Part shown: one piece after another, positions 1-6,569 of the stretch
Numbering within the stretch: the stretch's first letter is position 1
Layout of the letters: every line of letters begins with the position of its first letter
NCBI GenBank assembly: GCA_030697085.1
Contig: JAUYQT010000352.1
Span: forward strand, 1-7,334
DNA: 7,334 bases
Origin: Azonexus sp.
GTDB lineage: Bacteria; Pseudomonadota; Gammaproteobacteria; Burkholderiales; Rhodocyclaceae
Direction: 5' to 3'
Notes under the pieces: model-generated
What the model was told of the DNA's origin: nothing
What the model saw: the letters and a program-made list of their open reading frames with translations, nothing else
Databases searched by the model: none
Made by a program: the position numbers and the translations under genes

Positions 1-704
1 AACAGCACCGCCACTTGAGACGAATTTTCCTGCGCCGCCTGCAGAGCTTCATGCAAGTGCTGGGAGAAAAGCAGGCGATTTGGCAGGCCGGTGAGTGCAT
101 CGTGTTGCGCGAGAAATTCCATTTCTTCTTGATGGTTGCGCCGTTCGGTAATGTCGGTAACGGAACCCACCATCTGATACGCCTTGCCATAGCGGTCACG
201 TACCGCCAGACCACGCGAGCCAATCCAGCGATAGGTACCATCCTTGGCCAGCACGCGGTATTCACAATAAAAAAAGTCGGTTTCGCCTTTGAGATGTTGC
301 GAAACAGCCTGATTGTAGGCAACCCGATCATCGGGGTGCACCAACTTCAACCAGGCGTCGGTATCGGGCAGAAAATCCTCCTGGTAGCCGAGAATTTCCA
401 GTAAACGGGTGCCGACGCGCAGCTTTTTGGTCAGTGGGTTCCATTCCCAGAAGCCATCATGGGCGGCGAGCATGGCCATGTCGTAGGCGCGGCGGACCGA
501 TTGGAAATTGCGCCATTCAATATGAGTCAGCCAGGCCAGGCCGAAAAAACCGCTGATTAGCAGCGTGGCAAACCAGGGATCTGGCGTGAGCAGCATGCCG
601 GTTATGCCACTGATCAATGCAACGATAACGACAATCAACGGCAATTTGCCGATTTTTTGGTAACTCTGGGGTGATAGTGATATCGCGAGTTGTAGTAGCT
701 GCAT
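1..704 (-). CDS. Membrane-anchored PAS-GGDEF protein, probable diguanylate cyclase (C-terminal part beyond the window)
   Basis: The first 234 residues are present and the frame is still open at base 1. Two hydrophobic segments (about residues 21-40 and 44-61) form an N-terminal membrane hairpin. A PAS/PAC domain follows (about 75-188), recognisable by GFWEWNP, the LGY turn, VHPDD, EYRVLAKDGTYRW and the closing GSVTDITERR. The opening of a GGDEF domain then appears (LAQHDALTGLPNRLLF, 198-213). Family knowledge suggests a sensor controlling c-di-GMP synthesis at the inner membrane. The GGDEF signature itself and any EAL domain lie outside the window, so activity cannot be judged. The ATG at 704 lies 15 bases after the moaA stop and in the same frame; only five codons follow that stop before it. 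No convincing Shine-Dalgarno is seen, so translation may depend on coupling to moaA. PAS-GGDEF assignment is sure; enzymatic role is inferred. Confidence 0.88.
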   Translation of the reverse strand, partial: MQLLQLAISLSPQSYQKIGKLPLIVVIVALISGITGMLLTPDPWFATLLISGFFGLAWLTHIEWRNFQSVRRAYDMAMLAAHDGFWEWNPLTKKLRVGTRLLEILGYQEDFLPDTDAWLKLVHPDDRVAYNQAVSQHLKGETDFFYCEYRVLAKDGTYRWIGSRGLAVRDRYGKAYQMVGSVTDITERRNHQEEMEFLAQHDALTGLPNRLLFSQHLHEALQAAQENSSQVAVL

Positions 705-719
705 ACGTAAAAACCGGGC

Positions 720-1793
720 TTAGCCGCCGGTCATCGACATGAAGCGAACGACGTGGGGTGCATCCATTTGTTGCGTGAAGTCGTGACCGAATGGCTTGAT
801 CCCCATGCTGTCGATAATCGCCTGACGCAATGCTTCCTGGCTGCTGCTGGCGCGTAAGACCTGGAGCAAATTAACCGCGTCATTTTGGCCGAGGCAGGGA
901 TAAAGCTCGCCTTTGGCAGTAATCCGCACCCGGTTGCAGGTATCGCAGAAATTATGGCTGTGTGGTGAGATGAAGCCAATGCGTGACGTTGAGCCGGGAA
1001 TTCGCCAGTAACGCGCCGGGCCGCCGGAATTTTCAGTCGAGGGAATCAGTTCAAAGTGCGGCGCCAGCATCTGGCGGGTTTCTTCGGAGGAAATATAAGT
1101 GTTGTTGCGGCCGTGGATTTCGCCCAGCGGCATTTCTTCGATAAAGGAAATATCGAGTTCGTTGCTTACGGCGAATCGCACCAGGTCAACAAACTCGTCA
1201 TCATTGGTGCCGCGCATCATGACAACATTGAGTTTGGTTCGCAGAAAGCCGGCGGCGCGAGCGGCGTCAATGCCATTTAAAACCTTGTGCAGATCGCCAA
1301 TTCGAGTGATTTTTTTGAAACGCTCGGCTTGCAGCGTATCGAGGCTGATATTGATCCGTTTGACGCCGGCATCGTATAGTGGCTGAGCGAAACGGTCGAG
1401 TTGCGAACCGTTGGTGGTGAGTACCAGATTTTCCAGACCGGGCAGGCTACCCAAACGATCGATTAGCCACATGGCGTCTTTGCGAACGAGCGGTTCGCCG
1501 CCGGTGATACGTAGCTTACTCACACCAAGCCCGACAAATACGCTGGCAACGCGCAGGCATTCTTCCAGACTCATCACCTCGTGCCGCGGCAGGAAAGTCA
1601 TCTCCTCGGCCATACAGTAGGTGCAGCGAAAATCGCAGCGGTCGGTAATCGACAGGCGAACATAGCTGATGCGCCGCCCGTATTTATCGATCAGCGTTCC
1701 CTCGGCGTGTTGCTGCATCGTGGGGTCGATCGTTGGCTTGAAGTCAGCCAGGCCAATCGGGGTGAATTCTGGCCTCAGGGTTTCGTTTTGCAT
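720..1793 (-). CDS. moaA: GTP 3',8-cyclase MoaA (molybdenum cofactor biosynthesis, radical SAM)
   Basis: MoaA rearranges GTP to 3',8-cyclo-7,8-dihydro-GTP, the first step of molybdopterin synthesis, in the cytoplasm. From the ATG at 1793 the product is 357 aa. The radical-SAM cluster motif DRCDFRCTYC supplies Cys53, Cys57 and Cys60, and GGEP (98-101) is the SAM-binding strand. The C-terminal [4Fe-4S] cluster is ligated by CDTC (Cys283, Cys286) and Cys300. The protein ends in GG, the conserved C-terminal tail of MoaA. All key residues are present, so it should be active. The start is uncertain: the frame opens at a TTG at 1886 (388 aa), and another ATG at 1718 gives 332 aa, closest to the usual 320-330 aa. 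None has a clear Shine-Dalgarno; 1793 is a compromise. The gene follows regA on the same strand after about 210 bases and immediately precedes the PAS-GGDEF gene, so these may be cotranscribed. Confidence 0.95.
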   Translation of the reverse strand: MQNETLRPEFTPIGLADFKPTIDPTMQQHAEGTLIDKYGRRISYVRLSITDRCDFRCTYCMAEEMTFLPRHEVMSLEECLRVASVFVGLGVSKLRITGGEPLVRKDAMWLIDRLGSLPGLENLVLTTNGSQLDRFAQPLYDAGVKRINISLDTLQAERFKKITRIGDLHKVLNGIDAARAAGFLRTKLNVVMMRGTNDDEFVDLVRFAVSNELDISFIEEMPLGEIHGRNNTYISSEETRQMLAPHFELIPSTENSGGPARYWRIPGSTSRIGFISPHSHNFCDTCNRVRITAKGELYPCLGQNDAVNLLQVLRASSSQEALRQAIIDSMGIKPFGHDFTQQMDAPHVVRFMSMTGG

Positions 1794-2002
1794 GGCGGGC
1801 AATCTGGGCGTGGCCGAAAGGGAAAAACGCTTGAGCGACTGGAGATTATCAATTCTTGCGTGGGGTGCGACAAGTAGATAAATCAAAAATACAAATGGTT
1901 CAAACTTTACCTCGGCCTCTCATGGGGCTTTATTTATTGGGTCGGGCTAGCGGCTTAAGCTTGTCTTCTACGGTCAACCGTCAGAAATGCCCAATTTCGC
2001 TG

Positions 2003-2536
2003 TCACGTCTTAACGGGGTGTTTTGACAGCTTGCGTTGCAAGGTTCGGCGATGCATTTTCAGTGCTCGGGCGGTGGCTGAGATATTGCCATCATTTTCGT
2101 TGAGAATGCGCTGGATGTGCTCCCATTCCATTCGATCTACCGAGAGCGGTTCCTCTGAAATCGGCAGATCAAAGTCGGGGCCGGCGTTGGCCTCGAAGGC
2201 GGTGAGAATGGCTTCGATTTCCACCGGCTTGGCGAGATATTGAATCGCCCCCAGTTTGACCGCGTCGACAGCCGTGGCGATGCTGGCGTAGCCGGTGAGG
2301 ACAACAATCTGGCAATCAGGGTTGATGGCCAGTAGCTCAGGAATCAGCGCCAATCCTGAGCTGCCGTTCAGATTGAGATCAAGGATGATTCGACCGGCTT
2401 GCGTTTCGTCTGCCAATTGCCGGGCCGAGTTGGCGTCCAGCACACCCAGTGCGGCCAGGCCGCGCCGTTCGAGTGTGCGAACCAAAATGGCGTTAAAGCT
2501 TGGGTCATCATCAATGACCAGAATTTTTTCGTTCAT
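2003..2536 (-). CDS. regA: RegA/PrrA/RoxR-type redox response regulator
   Basis: This 177-aa regulator has an N-terminal receiver domain: acidic pocket Asp10/Asp11, phospho-acceptor Asp53 in ILDLNLNG, Thr81 in VVLTGY and Lys103 in YLAKP. A Fis-type helix-turn-helix (about 135-171) ends it, with the signature WEHIQRILNENDGNISATAR followed by MHRRTLQRKL. That C-terminal block is nearly invariant in RegA/PrrA/ActR/RoxR regulators, and the length is typical. Many members have a run of prolines in the interdomain linker; here the linker (about 118-133) has only scattered prolines. Family members, once phosphorylated by RegB, control terminal oxidases, cytochromes and other redox-dependent genes. 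The start codon overlaps the stop of regB (ATGA, 2533-2536), implying translational coupling. Specific targets here are inferred; the adjacent cytochrome gene is an obvious candidate. Confidence 0.95.
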   Translation of the reverse strand: MNEKILVIDDDPSFNAILVRTLERRGLAALGVLDANSARQLADETQAGRIILDLNLNGSSGLALIPELLAINPDCQIVVLTGYASIATAVDAVKLGAIQYLAKPVEIEAILTAFEANAGPDFDLPISEEPLSVDRMEWEHIQRILNENDGNISATARALKMHRRTLQRKLSKHPVKT

Positions 2537-3792
2537 TGGGCGGTCTGGGGGAGTTCGATACGGGCGAGGGCGCCGCCATCTTCCGGGTTGCTGAGTGTCA
2601 GTTGTCCACCCAGTTGTGCGATAGCCGTCTGGGTCAGCATCAAGCCCACCCCGCTGCCTAGTTCATGGGCAGGAAAGCTGTGTTGCCCCCCTAGCTGCAG
2701 TACGCTGGGTGGAAAACCGGGTCCGAAATCGCGGATGTCGATACAGATATTCTGGCTGCACCAGCTCAGCCTGATTTCCAAGGGCATGGTCGTTGCGTTT
2801 GCCGCGTTATTGAGCAGGTTGAGTACGGCCTGCTCCAGGCGTGGATCGGTAACGAGCGTCGGGGCCGGGTGGTCGCTGCCAATAACTAGCCGGCTGCCGG
2901 CTTTCGGTCGGCTGGCGTGCCAGTGCTGGCGGACACTCTCCAACCAGGTATCAGCCGCTTGCATCGAGGTGTTTTCCAGCCGCTCGGCTTCCGCCCGGCG
3001 CGATAGTCCGGTGATGATTGTTTTGCAAATGCCGATTTGCTGGCGAAGCAGCGCGATATCTTCCTGGGCGGCTTGGCTCATTGTCGGCTCCTTGGCCAGC
3101 TCGCCGGCAAGCAGGGCGATGGTGGCGAGTGGCGTACCCAATTCATGCGCTGCGCCGGCGGCCAGCGTGCCCATTGCCATGACTCGTTCGTCACGCAGGG
3201 CCTGTTCGCGGGCGCCGGCCAGTGCGGCATCGCGCTCTCGAATCAGCCGCGTCATGCGGACGACGAACCAGGCGATCATCGCGGCCGAAATGGCAAAGGT
3301 CAGCCACATGCCGATCAGATGCAGTCTGGTGGCACGGCTGGCGTCAGGCATCGGCAATGGAATGTAGTAAATCATCAATAGCGAATAGGTGAAGACGGCG
3401 CCGCCGACAACCGCAAATACGCAGGGCGCCGGCAGGGTCAGGGCGGCAATGGCGACGGCGGGTAAAAGGAGCGAAACCAGCGGATTTGTCGCGCCGCCGC
3501 TAAAGAAAAGTAGCGCACCGAGAACGACGATATCAAACAGAAGCTGGCTGAATAACTCGTAAGCCGTGACACTGCTGGCTTGCCTGAGCCGCCATTGAAC
3601 AATGAGATTAAAGAGGGCGGTCACGCCGAGAATGCCGAGCAAGGGTGTTTGCGGCAACGAAATATCAAGCGCCAGCGGGGCGGTGATGACCAAGGCGGCC
3701 ATCGCCGCAAGGACGCCCCAGCGGCTGCTGACGAGACGGCGCAGATTGGTCAGATGCTCGGGGTTATCGATATTGCAGGAAATGAAAGGCAT
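2533..3792 (-). CDS. regB: RegB/PrrB/RoxS-type redox sensor histidine kinase
   Basis: This is a 419-aa inner-membrane kinase. About six hydrophobic segments fill residues 25-180. The loop between them carries GGATNP (99-104), matching the quinone-binding GGxxNP(F) signature of RegB except that Leu replaces Phe. The H-box is MGTLAAGAAHELGTPLATI with phosphorylated His216, which is the RegB-type form. Cys256 (QQIGICKTI) aligns by context with the redox-active cysteine described near the H-box in Rhodobacter RegB. The catalytic domain shows the N-box LLNNAANAT (326-334), DFGPGF (355-360) and GSGVGL (379-384). RegB kinases read quinone pool or oxygen state and phosphorylate RegA. The ATG at 3792 has only a weak Shine-Dalgarno. 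The gene is the first of the regBA pair and is divergent from a cytochrome c gene. Cysteine and quinone roles are inferred from the family. Confidence 0.95.
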   Translation of the reverse strand: MPFISCNIDNPEHLTNLRRLVSSRWGVLAAMAALVITAPLALDISLPQTPLLGILGVTALFNLIVQWRLRQASSVTAYELFSQLLFDIVVLGALLFFSGGATNPLVSLLLPAVAIAALTLPAPCVFAVVGGAVFTYSLLMIYYIPLPMPDASRATRLHLIGMWLTFAISAAMIAWFVVRMTRLIRERDAALAGAREQALRDERVMAMGTLAAGAAHELGTPLATIALLAGELAKEPTMSQAAQEDIALLRQQIGICKTIITGLSRRAEAERLENTSMQAADTWLESVRQHWHASRPKAGSRLVIGSDHPAPTLVTDPRLEQAVLNLLNNAANATTMPLEIRLSWCSQNICIDIRDFGPGFPPSVLQLGGQHSFPAHELGSGVGLMLTQTAIAQLGGQLTLSNPEDGGALARIELPQTAQ

Positions 3793-3824
3793 AGGCCGGA
3801 TTATGCGTGATTTGGGTCAATTTT

Positions 3825-3847
3825 TTGTCGCTTCCGGCATGCGACAA
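3825..3847. promoter_or_regulatory. Inverted repeat TTGTCGC-N9-GCGACAA, candidate RegA operator
   Basis: A perfect 7-bp inverted repeat (3825-3831 and 3841-3847, 9-base spacer) sits in the 86-bp region between the divergent regB and cytochrome starts. Its half-sites contain GTCGC/GCGAC. Family knowledge: PrrA/RegA sites are built from GCGNC and GNCGC blocks with variable spacing. Here the two blocks occur in the outward order (GNCGC first). The right arm overlaps a weak -10-like GACAAT (3843-3848) for the cytochrome gene. The assignment to RegA is inference from sequence and neighbours; a nucleoid-protein site or chance repeat is possible. Confidence 0.45.
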
Positions 3848-3864
3848 TTCGCCGCATCATGCTC

Positions 3865-3869
3865 AGGAG
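3865..3869 (+). promoter_or_regulatory. Shine-Dalgarno AGGAG deciding the cytochrome start
   Basis: AGGAG lies 9 bases before the ATG at 3879. It supports that start over an in-frame GTG at 3807, which would put 24 polar residues in front of an otherwise standard signal peptide and overlap the divergent promoter region. Confidence 0.75.
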
Positions 3870-3878
3870 TTAATTGCT

Positions 3879-4568
3879 ATGCTGCTTCGTTTGTTCGTTT
3901 TTTCTGCTCTGGCGGCTGTGCTGTTCAGTGGCCCGGTTACTGCGGCCACTGAAGCAAAGGCTGGCCCTGTGAGCAGCCTCGAAAATGGCAAGGAAATCAA
4001 TGGCACTTGCGCTGCCTGCCATAGTGAAAACGGGCAAGGCGGCAAGAAGGGCGAGTATCCGCGAATCGCCGGACAGAGTGCCAAATTTATCGAGTCCCAA
4101 CTGCGAAGTTTTCGCGCCCGGACACGGATAAATATCCCCATGTTCCCGTATACCCAGGAGCGTGAGTTGCCGGATGAGGACATCAAGGATATTGCTGCCT
4201 ATCTTTCTGCGATTGAATTGCCGACCAAAATGCCGACATTTGTCGGCAATGAAGATGCTTTAACGCGCTTGCAGATGGTCGATAAGGTGATGATCATTCC
4301 ACGCGCCGACGGCGATCTGGAGAATGGCGGCAAGATTTACCAAAAGCAATGCGTCGCCTGTCATGGCAAAACGGGCAAGGGGCGCGGCATGTTTCCGATG
4401 CTGGCTGGCCAATACACCAATTATCTGAAACGTCAGGTTGATCTTTTTCTGAAGGGGGATCGTCCCCATGACGAAGAGGGCATGGTTGGTGTGCTGAACG
4501 CATTGAAGGAGAGTGACATTCAGGACATCCTGGCCTACGTCACCTCGATACAGGAGTCGCAGGAATGA
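3879..4568 (+). CDS. Diheme c-type cytochrome, cytochrome c4-like, periplasmic
   Basis: The product is 229 aa with a Sec signal peptide (hydrophobic core about 2-18, likely cleaved near residues 22-23). Two class I cytochrome c domains follow, the usual c4 layout. The first heme motif is CAACH (Cys44, Cys47, His48), with Met88 in INIPMFPYT as probable sixth ligand. The second is CVACH (Cys158, Cys161, His162), with Met202 in EEGMV as probable ligand. Each domain has the c4-type PRIAGQ or PMLAGQ element before a long helix. The interdomain linker (about 114-147) is longer than in typical c4 proteins of about 190 mature residues. Cytochrome c4 proteins donate electrons to terminal oxidases in the periplasm or at the membrane face. 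The gene is divergent from regBA and overlaps the next gene by ATGA. The diheme identity is sure; the electron partner is unknown. Confidence 0.93.
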   Translation: MLLRLFVFSALAAVLFSGPVTAATEAKAGPVSSLENGKEINGTCAACHSENGQGGKKGEYPRIAGQSAKFIESQLRSFRARTRINIPMFPYTQERELPDEDIKDIAAYLSAIELPTKMPTFVGNEDALTRLQMVDKVMIIPRADGDLENGGKIYQKQCVACHGKTGKGRGMFPMLAGQYTNYLKRQVDLFLKGDRPHDEEGMVGVLNALKESDIQDILAYVTSIQESQE

Positions 4569-4903
4569 AAAAAAGTTTGATGATCATCTTTGGTGTTTTC
4601 TTTATGCAAGCGGCTGGCGCGCATGGCGGGCACAGTGGGCGGGTCGACGACAGCGTGCCGGATGTCCAGAAAATTCGTTTCTGCGAACGGGTGCGCGATC
4701 ATGCGCTGCAAACTTTTTACAACCGTGACAAAGGCCGGCCGATGAAGTTGTTTGACGAAGACGGCAGCGATGGTGCGCGCATCACCAACCATATCATTCG
4801 CCGTATTTACGAAGAGCCACAGATTTCCAGCCCGAAAAAGGCCGAAACCTTTGGTCGCGCGACCTGCAATGAATTGATGGGGTCAAAGCTGGCGCCGGAG
4901 TAA
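4565..4903 (+). CDS. Small exported protein of unknown function, coupled to the cytochrome gene
   Basis: I do not recognise a named family. The 112-aa product begins with a signal peptide (MKKSLMIIFGVFFMQAAGA). Predicted cleavage after AGA would leave a mature protein of about 93 aa starting with HGGH. The mature part is hydrophilic and rich in charged residues. It has exactly two cysteines, Cys40 (RFCERV) and Cys101 (RATCNEL), suited to one disulfide, and no CxxCH, so it is not a cytochrome. The ATG overlaps the cytochrome stop (ATGA, 4565-4568), with AGGA immediately upstream inside the cytochrome gene, so the two proteins are probably made together. A role in cytochrome maturation, assembly or interaction is a guess from context only. 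Base composition resembles the neighbours and the coding appearance is good. Confidence 0.82.
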   Translation: MKKSLMIIFGVFFMQAAGAHGGHSGRVDDSVPDVQKIRFCERVRDHALQTFYNRDKGRPMKLFDEDGSDGARITNHIIRRIYEEPQISSPKKAETFGRATCNELMGSKLAPE

Positions 4904-4912
4904 CCGACGCGA

Positions 4913-5142
4913 CTAAAACAGGAAGGGAATGAAGCGCCGGGTGCGCTGCATGTACTCGGCGTAGGTTGGGCCAAAATTAGCCAGACATTCCTGTTCATCG
5001 GCCTTCGCTGTGAGCAGCAGGCAGAGCGAGGTGAAGGCGGCAATTGCGGCGCCTGCTAAATTGGGGTTCTGAAAATTTGCCCCCAAGCCAGTGCAAGCAA
5101 TGAGGTGTACATCGGGTGGCGGATGAAGCCAATGATTTCCAT
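4913..5142 (-). pseudogene. Remnant of an isoprenylcysteine carboxylmethyltransferase-like membrane protein (5' truncated, frameshifted)
   Basis: Reading the minus strand from the ATG at 5142 gives MEIIGFIRHPMYTSLLALAWG and then a stop at 5056-5058. Adding one G to the GGGGG run (5080-5084) joins it to ANFQNPNLAGAAIAAF..., containing TAKADEQECLANFGPTYAEY and ending MQRTRRFIPFLF at the TAG (4913-4915). The restored 76-aa product carries the C-terminal hallmarks of ICMT/PEMT-like methyltransferases: an RHPMY motif, a hydrophobic helix, an acidic DEQE patch and FG-x2-Y-x2-Y. Such proteins usually run to about 150-220 aa, so the N-terminal membrane helices are missing. The frame is closed upstream by a TGA at 5170-5172, inside the aminopeptidase gene. 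Decay is therefore two-fold; the frameshift alone could be a sequencing error, but the truncation could not. Confidence 0.72.
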
Positions 5143-5149
5143 GGCGGGA

Positions 5150-6454
5150 TCAATTGGCCAGGGCTGCAGTCAGGGCGGCGGTCATGTAGTGATGGTCGAG
5201 AACGCCGGCGCTTTCGCGAATGCTGTGCATGGCCCAAAGCGGCGAGCCGATATCGACGCTGGGTATGCCGAGGCGCGCCGCGACAATCGGGCCGATCGTG
5301 CTGCCACAGCCAAGATCGGTACGATGGGCATATTGCTGGCAAGGCACGCCAGCACGTTCGCAGAGCGCCATGAAACGCGCCGAGGTATCGGCCGTCGTGC
5401 TGTAACGCTGGTTGGCGTTGCTTTTAATGACCGGGCCGGCATTGACTAAAACATGATGGCCTGGTTCGTAGGCAGCAGGGAAATTCGGGTGCCAGGCGTG
5501 GGCCATGTCCGCACTGATGAAAAAGCTGCGGGCCAGCATTCGGCGCTGGTCTTCGTTATCCAGCCCAGCGCTGGTAGCGAGCCGCTGGATGATGTCGGCA
5601 ACGAAGCTGCCACCGGCACCGGCCGCACTTTCGCTGCCGACTTCTTCGTGGTCAAAGAAGGCGCACAGGCAAGTGGCGGCCGGGTTTTTAGTGGCGAGTA
5701 GCGCATTCAAGGCGGCGTGGCAGGAGGCGAGGTTGTCGAGCTGGCTATTGGCGACAAACTCGCGGTCAACGCCCCAAAAGCTGCCTTTTTGCGTGTCGTA
5801 GGCGTTTAGCTCCCAAGTCAGCAGATCAGATGTATCGACGCCAATCCGGTTGGCGATGAGCTGGCGGAAACGGTTGTCGGCCGTGTTGTCGCCCCCTGAA
5901 ACACCAAGCAGGAGTGGCAACTCCGTTTGTTTGTTGAATTTGAGCCCATTTTCATTGACCTCACGATTCATGTGAATGGCCAGGTTGGGCAGGCGCAGTA
6001 GCGGTTCGGTGAAATGCACGAGGTGCGTCTTGAAACCATCGGCCGTCCGGACATTGACCCGGCCAGCGAGCGAAAGGTCGCGGTCGGCAAAGGTGGCGAG
6101 AATCGGCCCGCCGTAGATTTCGACCCCGAGCCGCTGCATGCCCTGCACATCCTCGGCCGGCTTGGGTTTGAGGCGCAGGCCCGGCGAATCGGTGTGGGCG
6201 CCAATCAGGCGCAGGCCAACGTTGACGGCGGCTTGATTGCCAACGATAAAGGCGATGATCGAAGCGCTACCCCGCACGACATAACAGTGGTCGCCAGCGG
6301 CCAGTTGCCAGCGGTCAACTTCATCCAGACGTTTAAAACCAGCGCTCTGCAGACGGGCTTCACAGGTCTGGACGGCGTGCCAGGGGCTGGGGCTGGTATC
6401 GATAAAATTGAGCAGGTCCTGGGCGGCGCTGCGGCTGGCTTCAGGGATTTTCAT
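5150..6454 (-). CDS. apeB: M18 family aspartyl aminopeptidase (DNPEP/ApeB type)
   Basis: The 434-aa product matches the usual length of bacterial M18 peptidases, which are cytoplasmic dinuclear metalloenzymes that remove N-terminal acidic residues. Expected ligands by comparison with the family are His87 in GAHTDSPGLRLKP (catalytic Asp89 two residues on), Asp240 in SQLDNLASC, Glu270 and Glu271 in FDHEEVGS, Asp316 in ISADMAHAWHP, and His410 in AMHSIRE. DLGCGSTIGP (380-389) is also typical. The N-terminal LLNFIDTSPSPWHAV is the standard M18 opening, so the ATG at 6454 is chosen. An in-frame ATG at 6571 would add 39 atypical residues and collide with the divergent PHA-system gene. No strong Shine-Dalgarno precedes 6454. 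The 3' end lies 7 bases from the methyltransferase remnant. The gene appears intact and monocistronic apart from that remnant. Confidence 0.95.
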   Translation of the reverse strand: MKIPEASRSAAQDLLNFIDTSPSPWHAVQTCEARLQSAGFKRLDEVDRWQLAAGDHCYVVRGSASIIAFIVGNQAAVNVGLRLIGAHTDSPGLRLKPKPAEDVQGMQRLGVEIYGGPILATFADRDLSLAGRVNVRTADGFKTHLVHFTEPLLRLPNLAIHMNREVNENGLKFNKQTELPLLLGVSGGDNTADNRFRQLIANRIGVDTSDLLTWELNAYDTQKGSFWGVDREFVANSQLDNLASCHAALNALLATKNPAATCLCAFFDHEEVGSESAAGAGGSFVADIIQRLATSAGLDNEDQRRMLARSFFISADMAHAWHPNFPAAYEPGHHVLVNAGPVIKSNANQRYSTTADTSARFMALCERAGVPCQQYAHRTDLGCGSTIGPIVAARLGIPSVDIGSPLWAMHSIRESAGVLDHHYMTAALTAALAN

Positions 6455-6569
6455 GAATATGCGTCTTGCTTGGGCCTCAAAGGCTGCGATGCTACCGCAG
6501 ATCGCTCGGAGGCAGAAGGCTGCCCCGGTGGGATTCCGGATTCGGCGATTGCTGGTTAAACTTGGCGCC

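Noticed and set aside
1970..1981. Short palindrome ACGGT-CA-ACCGT between regA and moaA
   Set aside because: Five-bp arms with a two-base centre form no stable hairpin and no T run follows; neither a terminator nor a known operator is supported.
1794..2002. Possible molybdenum-cofactor riboswitch upstream of moaA
   Set aside because: I could not find the long paired elements expected of a Moco RNA in this leader; a covariance-model search would be needed to claim one.
2399..3367. A 322-codon open frame on the plus strand antisense to regB and regA
   Set aside because: It lies opposite two clearly recognisable genes, its product is Ser/Ala/Arg-rich low-complexity sequence with no domain, and it has no credible start signal; it is a shadow of GC-rich coding DNA.
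3807..3878. Upstream GTG start of the cytochrome gene
   Set aside because: It would place a polar segment before a normal signal peptide and lacks a Shine-Dalgarno, whereas the ATG at 3879 has AGGAG at 9 bases.
6014..6559. A 181-codon plus-strand frame opposite the aminopeptidase gene
   Set aside because: The opposite strand encodes conserved M18 motifs throughout, and this translation shows no family features.
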